Of a stretch of DNA of 7,962 bases, positions 1 to 7,318 are shown piece by piece. The number at the start of each line of letters is the position of its first letter. Position 1 is the first letter of the stretch. Source of the DNA: Pseudomonadota bacterium (GTDB taxonomy: Bacteria; Hydrothermota; 32-111; QNBC01); NCBI GenBank assembly GCA_011682715.1, contig JAACEC010000036.1, forward strand, positions 1 to 7,962, written 5' to 3'. A program made the position numbers and the translations under genes. The notes below the pieces were generated by a model. That model was given only the letters and a program-made list of their open reading frames with translations. It had not been told where the DNA came from and ran no database searches.

Positions 1-519
1 GTGAGAAATAACGCCAAGGAGATATCTAACTCCAAACGTTCCTTAATCGTATACGCAAAATCCGAGGAGCGTCCATTTTATTCGATTAGTCTTAAGAGCC
101 TCTACCTCAATAAAAGTTACGATGTTGTGAAGGATGATTCGAGCCACTTCCTCGTTTTGAATACGGAACGATATCCGGACGGGACGTATCAGCTTTTCAT
201 ATCGGTAAAATACGAGAATGGAAAACCGGTTTACGGACAAACAGCTCCGTTCTTAATGGACAATTCACCTCCTATCGTCACAAAGTATAGATTTTCCGGA
301 AACAATCTCCGCATATCGCTATCCGATACGACGGGGGTATACGACGTAAAATACTGCGTAAACGGTTCCAAATGGGAATCCGTATACTTAAAGCCCGATC
401 AAATATACAAAAAAAAGGCAAATGTAACTATTCCCTTAAAGAGAAAACCTGACTTTATAATAATCAAATTAACGGATATATTCGGAAATATCGGCTATTT
501 TACAATAAAAGAGAGATGA
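1..519 (+). CDS. C-terminal part of a probable exported protein with Ig-like repeats (5' end outside window)
   Basis: The frame is open to the left edge, so the GTG at base 1 is probably an internal valine codon and these 172 residues are the tail of a longer protein. No enzyme motif is visible. Two beta-rich units can be seen. The first ends with NTERYPDGTYQL (about 54-65) and a strand reading PFLMDNSPP (83-91). The second runs to a closing DIFGN (159-163 region) followed by a last strand. A 'PDG.Y' turn, then 'PF.VDN.PP', then 'D..GN' is how Ig-like or fibronectin-III-like domains end in secreted proteins, often after a WD40/YVTN beta-propeller. The propeller itself is not in the window, so that link is inference. 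The role is unknown; surface binding or envelope work is the natural guess. The stop lies 3 bases before ddl, which indicates co-transcription. Coding status is secure; the family call is moderate. Confidence 0.6.
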   Translation: MRNNAKEISNSKRSLIVYAKSEERPFYSISLKSLYLNKSYDVVKDDSSHFLVLNTERYPDGTYQLFISVKYENGKPVYGQTAPFLMDNSPPIVTKYRFSGNNLRISLSDTTGVYDVKYCVNGSKWESVYLKPDQIYKKKANVTIPLKRKPDFIIIKLTDIFGNIGYFTIKER

Positions 520-522
520 AAA

Positions 523-1443
523 ATGGGAAAATCATTAAACATAGGTGTTATTTACGGCGGATGGTCATCGGAAAGAGAAGTTTCAATTCGTTCGGGCAAA
601 AATGTTCTTAACGCCTTGGCAAAAAGAGAATACAATGCCCGTGGTATAAACATAACAAAGGGGAATATCAAATCGGTGATCTGTAACAACAATTTCGATA
701 CCGTTTTTCTCTTAACGCACGGAAGGGGAGGAGAAGACGGAACAATTCAGGGGTTGTTCGAAGCCTTGGACATAAACTACACGGGTTCTGATGTTACGTC
801 ATCTGCTCTCTGTATGGACAAAATTCTCACAAAATATTTCTTCTCAAGCTTGTCTTTACCAACACCTCCGTATAAAATAGTGGACACAAAAAATGCTTTA
901 AAGGAAAAACAACATTTCCCTGTCGTCATAAAACCGCGGCGAGAGGGCTCAAGTGTAGGCGTATCCATTTTGGATGATGAGAATGACCTACGCAAATACA
1001 TGAAAAGTTACGGCAATTTATCAACGGAATTTCTTTTGGAACAATATATAGAAGGGAGAGAGTTCACCTGTGGTATAATCGGTACGGGAGACAGAGCAAT
1101 AGCTCTTCCCGTGCTTGAGATAAGACCTAAAAATAAGTTCTACGACTACGAGGCAAAATATACAAAGGGAATGACAGAATTTATCGTTCCGGCAAGGATC
1201 CCCGATTCTTTGAGTTCCGAAATAAAAGAACTGTCCCTTTCGGCATACCGTTCGGCAGGTTGTAGGGATTTTGGAAGAGCAGACAGTATCGTTTCAACCG
1301 AGGGCGAGATTTTATTGCTTGAAATCAACACATTACCGGGTATGACGGATCTTTCGGATCTCCCCATGGAAGCAAAAGCCGCAGGCATTTCCTACGAAGA
1401 GCTTGTGGAAAAAATACTATTAAGCTCGCTTAAAAGAATTTAA
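523..1443 (+). CDS. ddl: D-alanine--D-alanine ligase
   Basis: This cytoplasmic ATP-grasp enzyme joins two D-alanines, using ATP, to give the dipeptide that MurF adds to the peptidoglycan precursor. At 306 residues it has the length of the short DdlB type. Visible signatures, in order: GGWSSEREVS (12-21, E17 matching E. coli DdlB Glu15), THGRGGEDG (65-73), the ATP-grasp lysine K137 with the omega loop REGSSVG (140-146), EQYIEGREF (173-181), FYDYEAKY (206-213, Y213 matching Tyr216), GRAD (251-254, R252 matching Arg255), and the metal ligands in LEINT (E267, N269). The D-Ala2 loop reads MTDLSDLP (274-281): Ser278 matches Ser281, but Asp279 stands where E. coli has Leu282. The Tyr at 213 fits a D-Ala-D-Ala rather than a D-lactate enzyme. 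An AG-rich stretch at 511-515 serves as a ribosome site. The gene sits apart from any mur or fts genes, among repair genes. Confidence 0.96.
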   Translation: MGKSLNIGVIYGGWSSEREVSIRSGKNVLNALAKREYNARGINITKGNIKSVICNNNFDTVFLLTHGRGGEDGTIQGLFEALDINYTGSDVTSSALCMDKILTKYFFSSLSLPTPPYKIVDTKNALKEKQHFPVVIKPRREGSSVGVSILDDENDLRKYMKSYGNLSTEFLLEQYIEGREFTCGIIGTGDRAIALPVLEIRPKNKFYDYEAKYTKGMTEFIVPARIPDSLSSEIKELSLSAYRSAGCRDFGRADSIVSTEGEILLLEINTLPGMTDLSDLPMEAKAAGISYEELVEKILLSSLKRI

Positions 1444-1457
1444 CAGCCTATCATACG

Positions 1458-1469
1458 GTAGAGGGGAAA
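1458..1469 (+). promoter_or_regulatory. Ribosome binding site for the DinG-family gene
   Basis: The 26-base gap after ddl ends in a purine run, GAGGGG at 1461-1466, three bases before the ATG at 1470. It fixes that ATG as the start: the exonuclease motif DFETTG follows only nine residues later, so no later start could give a complete enzyme. Confidence 0.7.
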
Positions 1470-4154
1470 ATGAAAGATAAAGAATTTATAGCGATTGACT
1501 TTGAAACTACGGGACTGGACCGACAGAACGACGAAATTATCGAGGTAGGATTAGCTCGCTTTCGCGACGGGCTGCTCGTGGAAACCTATTCATCTTTTGT
1601 GTATACCGACAAAGTAATACCGGAAAATGTTGTTAACATCACGGGAATATCTAATGACACTCTCGAGCACGCCCCAAAAATCGATACGATATTGCACGAA
1701 ATAGCCGATTTTATAGGCGAGTTGCCATTGGTTGCCCATAATGCTTCATTTGACATGGCATTTCTTTTGAAAATCCTTCCCGGGCTAAAAAACAGTGTGG
1801 TGGATACGTTAACTCTGTCCCGCATACTGCTTCCGCAGGAACACTATTTTTCTCTGGAAAAATTAGCCGACACATTCGGAATAATCAACAAAAGGGCTCA
1901 CAGTGCCCTATATGATGCAATTGCCTGCGGAGAGCTTTTCCTTAAGCTGCTCCCCCTTGCCGGTGATATAACGGAGGAGGAATGGGCGATTCTACTGAAA
2001 ACCGAAGATTACAACCCTTGCGGTCTCGGCGTTCTCTACAAGATGAAAACGGGGGTGGATAAAATCCCTTTAAATCTCAATAGCTATTACATAAGTGGGG
2101 AATCGTTAAAATGGAAGGGAAAAGCCGATCTCGACAAAATATTTTCAGAGGACGGATATGTGGGAAAGAAGCTTCGCTCCTTCGAAAACAGGGGGGAGCA
2201 ATTACGATTGGCAAAAGACATACGTGCCGCATTCGAGAGAGAAGAATTCCTCATTACCGAAGCGGGAACGGGGACCGGTAAGACCTTTGCATATCTTTTT
2301 CCGGCTACCGATTTTGCCATCAGAAATAAGGAAAGGGTTGTGATTTCTACCCAAACAAAATCCCTTCAAAATCAACTATTTTATAAAGATTTACCATTTG
2401 TTTTCAACTACTTTGACGGTATTCCTTCGGCTCAAATTCTAAAAGGGAGAGGAAACTACCTTTGTCTGTTAAAATGGGCGGATCTTCTTGATAACTTACC
2501 GCTTTTGTCAAAGGAAGAGGTCGCCGTGATGCAAAAGATTACCATTTGGAGATTCAGAACCAAGAGCGGTGATGTGGAAGAATTGGGCAACATTAATCTC
2601 AAAAGGGAAGGGTATCTTTGGCAAAAACTAAAATGCGACGATTTTTTCTGTCTCAACAAAAACTGCCCGTTCTACAACGAATGTTACTTCAAAAATGCGC
2701 GTAGAAACGCAAAATCCGCAAACATTGTTGTTGTAAATCATTCTTTGCTCTTTTCCGATGCAGCTAACGGCAACCTGATTTTAGGGGAATACGACCGTCT
2801 CATAATCGATGAGGCACATAATATCGAAAAAACCGCCACGAGAAACATAGGAATTACACTTACTCAGAAGGAATTTGATTATGTTTTTAACTCTTTCGCA
2901 CGAAAAAAGAGCATTTTTATAAAAGGAATCAAGCATTTCCTGAGTAAGGAGGAGATAAAGAGGATATCGACAATATCATCGGATATCATTTCCCGTATGT
3001 CGTACGTTATGTCACTGGCGAGGGAAAATTACGAGCAGATGGACGCTTACAGATCCGTAAAGTATAATTTGCTTGATGAGCTTATAAGTCGGATGGAGGA
3101 ATCGGTAGAGCCACTTAACAGTTCCTTCGACCGTCTCCTTGAGCATTTGAAGAGTATCGGCGAGCGTCTCGAAAATGAGGGGGAAAACGATATGGCTTCA
3201 ACAATTGAAGGGAAAAAACGGGAAATAGAGGAGATACAGTTCAAGATAAACTCCCTCTTCACTCCGTACGACGAAAACAGTTGTTACCTGCTAGAGACGG
3301 AGAGCAGAACAAAAAACGTTAAGTTCTCCTCCATTCCTATATACGTAGGGGACATTCTCGGGGAAACACTGTTCGGCAAAATCAAAACACTCGTGACGAC
3401 ATCGGGAACCATTGCCGTCGACGGTGATTTCTCTTACTTTATGAAACGTACCGGGTTGTTTCGATTTAAAGAACAGTCGTTAACACAACACTATTCCTCC
3501 CCTTTCGATTACAATGCCCAGCTCAAAACAGCCATATGCGAGTTTACAAAGGATCCGGGCGATCCTCAATTCTATAGTGATGTCACACCGGTGATTAAAG
3601 CCATTATCCAATCGATTCCAAAAAAAACGATGATCCTTACTACAAGTTACACAATGTTGAATACAATTTACAACAGCATACTTTCCTTCTCTGAGGAACT
3701 TGGTATCCGAGTTTTAGCTCAGGGGATCAGCGGAAGCAGAACAAAAATAATAGAAAATTTCAAATCGTCTCATCAGGGCTTGTTAATCGGGACGGATACA
3801 TTTTGGGAAGGAATCGATCTCCCGGGGAAATTCCTTGAGGTTTTGATTATCCCTAAACTTCCCTTTCCACCACCCAACGACCCCATAATAGAATCCCGAA
3901 TAAATAAAATCCGGGAAGCCGGCAATAATCCGTTTGACGAATATATGGTTCCCGAGATGATTCTCAAATTAAAGCAGGGAATAGGACGACTTATTCGTAC
4001 AACCTACGATAACGGTTATCTCTTCATTCTCGACAGTCGGATTTACAGGCGTAATTATGGGAAAAGGGTTCTTGCCGAGATTCCCGGGAAAGAGTACAAA
4101 CTTTCCAGCTATTATATCCTATCTCGTTATCTGCAGAAGGTGACAAATGAATGA
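1470..4154 (+). CDS. dinG: DinG-family helicase fused to an N-terminal DnaQ-like 3'-5' exonuclease
   Basis: An 894-residue two-part enzyme acting on DNA. The N-terminal part (about 1-165) is a DEDDh exonuclease like the proofreading subunit of DNA polymerase III: DFETTG (D10, E12), AHNASFD (H90, D95) and HSALYD (H144, D149) are all present. The rest is an XPD/DinG-type superfamily 2 helicase: Q-motif region (F238 to Q244), Walker A AGTGTGKT (265-272), DEAH (447-450), SGT (645-647), GTDTFWEGID (774-783) and QGIGRLIR (836-843). Cysteines 332, 394, 399 and 405 lie between Walker A and DEAH; the 5- and 6-residue steps equal those of the E. coli DinG [4Fe-4S] ligands (194, 199, 205). A charged helical stretch (about 530-595) matches the arch region. 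DinG helicases unwind forked DNA, D-loops and R-loops. The gene overlaps rtcB by 8 bases. Family assignment is firm; the exact in vivo substrate is not. Confidence 0.95.
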   Translation: MKDKEFIAIDFETTGLDRQNDEIIEVGLARFRDGLLVETYSSFVYTDKVIPENVVNITGISNDTLEHAPKIDTILHEIADFIGELPLVAHNASFDMAFLLKILPGLKNSVVDTLTLSRILLPQEHYFSLEKLADTFGIINKRAHSALYDAIACGELFLKLLPLAGDITEEEWAILLKTEDYNPCGLGVLYKMKTGVDKIPLNLNSYYISGESLKWKGKADLDKIFSEDGYVGKKLRSFENRGEQLRLAKDIRAAFEREEFLITEAGTGTGKTFAYLFPATDFAIRNKERVVISTQTKSLQNQLFYKDLPFVFNYFDGIPSAQILKGRGNYLCLLKWADLLDNLPLLSKEEVAVMQKITIWRFRTKSGDVEELGNINLKREGYLWQKLKCDDFFCLNKNCPFYNECYFKNARRNAKSANIVVVNHSLLFSDAANGNLILGEYDRLIIDEAHNIEKTATRNIGITLTQKEFDYVFNSFARKKSIFIKGIKHFLSKEEIKRISTISSDIISRMSYVMSLARENYEQMDAYRSVKYNLLDELISRMEESVEPLNSSFDRLLEHLKSIGERLENEGENDMASTIEGKKREIEEIQFKINSLFTPYDENSCYLLETESRTKNVKFSSIPIYVGDILGETLFGKIKTLVTTSGTIAVDGDFSYFMKRTGLFRFKEQSLTQHYSSPFDYNAQLKTAICEFTKDPGDPQFYSDVTPVIKAIIQSIPKKTMILTTSYTMLNTIYNSILSFSEELGIRVLAQGISGSRTKIIENFKSSHQGLLIGTDTFWEGIDLPGKFLEVLIIPKLPFPPPNDPIIESRINKIREAGNNPFDEYMVPEMILKLKQGIGRLIRTTYDNGYLFILDSRIYRRNYGKRVLAEIPGKEYKLSSYYILSRYLQKVTNE
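4135..4154 (+). promoter_or_regulatory. Ribosome binding site and 8-base overlap joining dinG and rtcB
   Basis: The purine-rich AGAAGGTGA (4135-4143) lies inside the last codons of dinG, three to four bases before the rtcB ATG at 4147. The dinG stop TGA is at 4152-4154, so ribosomes ending dinG would be positioned on the rtcB start. This is the usual layout for translational coupling; the coupling itself is inferred. Confidence 0.65.
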
Positions 4155-5559
4155 AATTTCAAAAAATATATGGGAAATTCCCCGCTCGGGGGATATGAAT
4201 GTTCCCGCATACGTCGTGGCTTCAAAGTCTCTTCTGGATAAAGTCGAGCAGGGTGCAATCGAACAATTGAAAAACGTAGCGTCTCTTCCCACTATTGTTA
4301 AAGGAGCATTTGCGATGCCGGATATTCATCAGGGCTACGGTTTCCCCATCGGAGGAGTCGCTGCATTCGATGCAGAAAATGGCATTGTTTCTCCGGGAGG
4401 GGTCGGTTACGACATAAATTGCGGAGTAAGACTTTTAAAAACCTCTCTTTACAAAGATGACATAACTCCGTATATGGATAAAATCATCCACTCTATATAT
4501 TCCAATGTGCCTTGCGGTATCGGTTCGAAAGGACGGTTGAAAATTAGCAGAAAAGAGCTGTTTTCAGCCATAACAACCGGTGTAAATTGGACTAAAAAAA
4601 GAGGATTCGCCGATTCGGCGGATATTGATGCAATAGAAGATAACGGTTTTCTACCTCTCTGTGATACATCTACCCTATCAGAAAGAGCAATTGAAAGAGG
4701 AATGCCCCAACTCGGGTCCCTGGGAGCGGGAAATCATTTTATCGAAATTCAATACGTATCGGATATTTACGATGAGAAAACAGCGGAGAAAATGGGGATT
4801 GCTCCCGGTATGGTTACTGTCATGATTCATACCGGTTCCAGGGGGTTCGGATACCAGGTTTGCGATGATAATTTGAAATCACTCCGCCATAAATATGGGA
4901 ATTCTCTCAACTTAAAAGACAAGGAGTTGATCTATGCACCTATTTCATCGGACGAAGGGCGTAAATATATATCACAAATGCACTGTGCGGCTAATTACGC
5001 CTATGTTAACAGGCAAATTATAACGCACTGGATAAGAGAATCCTTTTTTAAGGTTATCGGTGGCAATACGGCAATAGATGTTGTTTACGATATCTGTCAC
5101 AATATAGCTAAATTCGAGAAACACACCGTTAATGGAAAAGAGAGAAAACTCATCGTGCACAGAAAAGGAGCTACCCGTTCATTGGGAGCGGGTAACGTTC
5201 TGATCGGAGAAAAGTACAGGGCAATGGGACAACCGATCATTATTCCCGGAGATATGGGCAGAAGCTCCTATCTTCTAACGGGAACGACGGAAGCGGAGAA
5301 AGAAACATTCGGTTCAACATGCCACGGGGCGGGGAGAGTCCTTTCCCGGCACAAGGCGATTAAAGCAACCAAAGATATTAATCTGGAAAAAGAGTTGGGA
5401 AAACAAAATATCAAAGTTATGGCTAAATCCCGGAGAACATTACACGAGGAGGCAAGTGTCGCCTATAAAAATATATCGGAAGTAATCGATGCCGTTACCG
5501 GAGCCGGTCTGGGTAAGAAAGTGGTTAAAATGAAACCCATGGGAGTTATAAAAGGGTGA
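4147..5559 (+). CDS. rtcB: RNA-splicing ligase RtcB
   Basis: RtcB is a GTP- and manganese-dependent ligase that joins RNA ends carrying a 2',3'-cyclic or 3'-phosphate to a 5'-OH end, as in tRNA splicing and repair of nuclease-cut RNA. The 470-residue length is that of the archaeal/long bacterial form. Every active-site element is visible: DINCGVR (D89 and C92, metal ligands), GAGNHFIE (N196, H197), HTGSRG (H228), CHN (H318), PGDMGRSSY (367-375) and CHGAGR, whose H393 is the guanylated nucleophile. Offsets against the P. horikoshii enzyme (D95, C98, H203, H234, H329, H404) are constant at 6, then 11. The C-terminal GVIKG supplies K469, matching the GMP-contacting Lys480. The first domain shows GGVAAFD and the family's PDIHQGYG (58-65). 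It overlaps dinG by 8 and uvrC by 4 bases. No archease, RtcA or RtcR gene is in the window, so its helper and its control are unknown. Confidence 0.97.
   Translation: MNEISKNIWEIPRSGDMNVPAYVVASKSLLDKVEQGAIEQLKNVASLPTIVKGAFAMPDIHQGYGFPIGGVAAFDAENGIVSPGGVGYDINCGVRLLKTSLYKDDITPYMDKIIHSIYSNVPCGIGSKGRLKISRKELFSAITTGVNWTKKRGFADSADIDAIEDNGFLPLCDTSTLSERAIERGMPQLGSLGAGNHFIEIQYVSDIYDEKTAEKMGIAPGMVTVMIHTGSRGFGYQVCDDNLKSLRHKYGNSLNLKDKELIYAPISSDEGRKYISQMHCAANYAYVNRQIITHWIRESFFKVIGGNTAIDVVYDICHNIAKFEKHTVNGKERKLIVHRKGATRSLGAGNVLIGEKYRAMGQPIIIPGDMGRSSYLLTGTTEAEKETFGSTCHGAGRVLSRHKAIKATKDINLEKELGKQNIKVMAKSRRTLHEEASVAYKNISEVIDAVTGAGLGKKVVKMKPMGVIKG
4177..4194 (+). other. Short hairpin in the first codons of rtcB
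   Basis: ATTCCCC (4177-4183) can pair with GGGGGAT (4188-4194) around the loop GCTC: seven base pairs, four of them G-C and one G-U wobble. It starts 30 bases after the rtcB start codon, within residues 11-16. No T-run follows, so it is not a standard terminator. It may slow ribosomes or be a by-product of the coding sequence. Confidence 0.35.
5541..5559 (+). promoter_or_regulatory. GTGA overlap: uvrC GTG start on the rtcB stop codon
   Basis: The uvrC start is GTG at 5556-5558 and shares bases with the rtcB stop TGA at 5557-5559. GGGAG at 5541-5545, ten bases upstream, and AAAGGG abutting the start are possible ribosome sites. The next in-frame ATG is codon 16, which would remove the Gly-Val-Tyr of the GIY-YIG nuclease fold, so the GTG is the right start. 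Confidence 0.8.
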
Positions 5560-7301
5560 AACCGGATAAAAAGATACCCGATGCCAGCGGTGTTTACATA
5601 ATGAAATCCGCATCGGGGACGATACTTTACATAGGAAAGGCAAAAATTCTCAAGAAGAGGATATCCTCGTATTTTGACAAAAAACATGAGAACGGTCGAA
5701 TTGCCAAACTGGTCGCCAAAATTAAAGATATCGACTGGATAATAACGGAAAACGAAACAGATGCGCTGATTCTTGAGAACAACCTGATCAAGTTGCACAA
5801 ACCGTACTACAATATTCAATTAAAAGATGATAAGACTTATCCATACATAAAAATCACAGTTAAGGATCAATTTCCCGGTATGTACATAACAAGACGATAT
5901 TATGATGACGGTTCGGTTTATTTCGGTCCTTATACGAAAGCGGGAGCTGCACAAAGACTGTTTAACCTTCTGAAACGTACATTTAAGATTCGCACATGTA
6001 ACAGAAAGATGCCCGACAGAGCCTGTTTGGATTACCACATAAATCTCTGTTTTGCTCCATGTATAGGTAAAATTGATGAGGAAACCTATAATATATCCGT
6101 TAAAAGCGCCGTTGAATTTTTAAGCGGAGATATAACAAAAAGCCTTAGCAGGTTGAACGGCGAGATGAAAAGGTATATTTCCCTGATGCAATTCGAAAAA
6201 GCGGCTGTTATAAGGGACACAATTAAAAGCATACAGGAGCTCAGGGACCATCAACATGTCATGCTCCAAAACGATAAATCCGCCGATTTCATTTCTCTCC
6301 TATCCGATGGCTTAAATGCCGTTGCCGGTGTATTCAGGCTTAGAAATGGGGCAATCGTAGGAAAGGAGATCTATCATATCTCGAACCCGTTGAAAGAGGA
6401 TATGCAGACACTCACAACTCATTTTATCCTCAGATACGTCAATATTTCGTTTCGATTTCCACCGGTTATTAAAATAAAGCGGGCGGATAATATTCCTTTA
6501 ATTAACGATTCCATTGCATCTCTCAAAAAAAATATTCATGTTCGTTCTCTCTACGGGTCAAAAGAAAGGGCGGTAATGAGAATGCTGGAAGAAAACATAA
6601 GATTTGAGATTGAGAAAGAAAAACAGCACAAGCAATTTCGCACATCCGTTACTGTTAAGGCATTGAAAGAGGCTCTTGATCTGAATTTTTTACCAGAATA
6701 TATGGCATGTTTCGATATCTCTCACATATACGGAAACTACTCGGTGGGTTCCGCCGTTGTTTTTCATAACGGAAAACCGTTAAAAAAACGATACAGACAT
6801 TTCCGCATAAAATCCGTAGAGGGAATAAACGATTTTGACATGATGAACGAGGTCGTTTCCCGTTACCTCTCCCATAAGGAAAATCGAAAAATCGACCTTC
6901 TTGTCGTAGACGGAGGGGCAATCCAACTGAGAAAAGCAAAGGAGGCGGTAAAAGCCAAACGACTTAAAATTCCCGTTATTGCATTGGCGAAAAAACTGGA
7001 GGAGGTTTACATAAGCGAAAAGGATATTATTTCACTACCGAAAACATCTCCGGCATTAAAACTGCTCCAACAGATTCGAGACGAGGCTCATAGATTTGCC
7101 ATTTCATACAACCGATTGCTGAGAATAAACGATTTCAGGTTCCTTCTCGAACAGATTAACGGGATCGGGAAAAAGAGGGCAATGTTACTTTTAACAACAT
7201 TCGGATCAATGGAAAAGATCGGCAAGGCATCGTTAAAAGAACTTACCGCAGTGCAGGGAATCAATAGGAAAATTGCAAAGGAGATCAAGAAGCTTATCTG
7301 A
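5556..7301 (+). CDS. uvrC: UvrABC system protein C (excinuclease subunit)
   Basis: UvrC makes both cuts around a DNA lesion marked by UvrA and UvrB in nucleotide excision repair. Domains in order over 581 residues (slightly shorter than the 610 of E. coli): GIY-YIG nuclease for the 3' cut (GVY 12-14, YIG 25-27, R35, E74, N86); a cysteine cluster C148, C157, C165, C169; a UVR helix pair that contacts UvrB (about 199-233, with FEKAAVIRD); an RNase H-like nuclease for the 5' cut with D387 (FDISH), D426 (INDFD), D452 (VDGG) and H512 (RDEAHRFA), matching E. coli D399, D438, D466 and H538; and two C-terminal helix-hairpin-helix motifs (about 530-581, INGIGKKRA and VQGINRKIA) for DNA binding. The last two Cys steps (8 and 4) equal those of E. 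coli UvrC, where a [4Fe-4S] cluster has been reported. uvrA and uvrB are not in the window. Confidence 0.97.
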   Translation: MKPDKKIPDASGVYIMKSASGTILYIGKAKILKKRISSYFDKKHENGRIAKLVAKIKDIDWIITENETDALILENNLIKLHKPYYNIQLKDDKTYPYIKITVKDQFPGMYITRRYYDDGSVYFGPYTKAGAAQRLFNLLKRTFKIRTCNRKMPDRACLDYHINLCFAPCIGKIDEETYNISVKSAVEFLSGDITKSLSRLNGEMKRYISLMQFEKAAVIRDTIKSIQELRDHQHVMLQNDKSADFISLLSDGLNAVAGVFRLRNGAIVGKEIYHISNPLKEDMQTLTTHFILRYVNISFRFPPVIKIKRADNIPLINDSIASLKKNIHVRSLYGSKERAVMRMLEENIRFEIEKEKQHKQFRTSVTVKALKEALDLNFLPEYMACFDISHIYGNYSVGSAVVFHNGKPLKKRYRHFRIKSVEGINDFDMMNEVVSRYLSHKENRKIDLLVVDGGAIQLRKAKEAVKAKRLKIPVIALAKKLEEVYISEKDIISLPKTSPALKLLQQIRDEAHRFAISYNRLLRINDFRFLLEQINGIGKKRAMLLLTTFGSMEKIGKASLKELTAVQGINRKIAKEIKKLI

Positions 7302-7307
7302 TTTGAC

Positions 7308-7318
7308 AAAGGGGGGAT
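7308..7318 (+). promoter_or_regulatory. Ribosome binding site for the ComF-family gene
   Basis: AAAGGGGGG at 7308-7316 sits in the 17-base gap after uvrC, two bases before the ATG at 7319 when counted from its end, or six from its AAAGG core. It supports the ATG as the start; the zinc-ribbon cysteines begin 15 codons later. Confidence 0.65.

Noticed and set aside
1448..1461. CTATC/GGTAG stem with a four-base loop in the ddl-dinG gap
   Set aside because: Only five pairs, one a G-U, and no T-run; too weak for a terminator or a convincing RNA switch.
2158..2343. 61-codon + strand open frame within dinG
   Set aside because: It is another frame of the conserved helicase region covering Walker A, with no independent ribosome site.
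3550..3566. AGGATC/GATCCT inverted repeat within dinG
   Set aside because: Six pairs inside conserved coding sequence, with no second copy or regulatory context noticed.
5463..5819. 118-codon open frame on the - strand across the rtcB/uvrC junction
   Set aside because: It lies opposite two well-conserved genes, has no recognisable domain, and its length is expected by chance opposite AT-leaning coding DNA.
6655..6939. 94-codon open frame on the - strand within uvrC
   Set aside because: It is antisense to the RNase H-like catalytic domain of uvrC and its translation has no family features.
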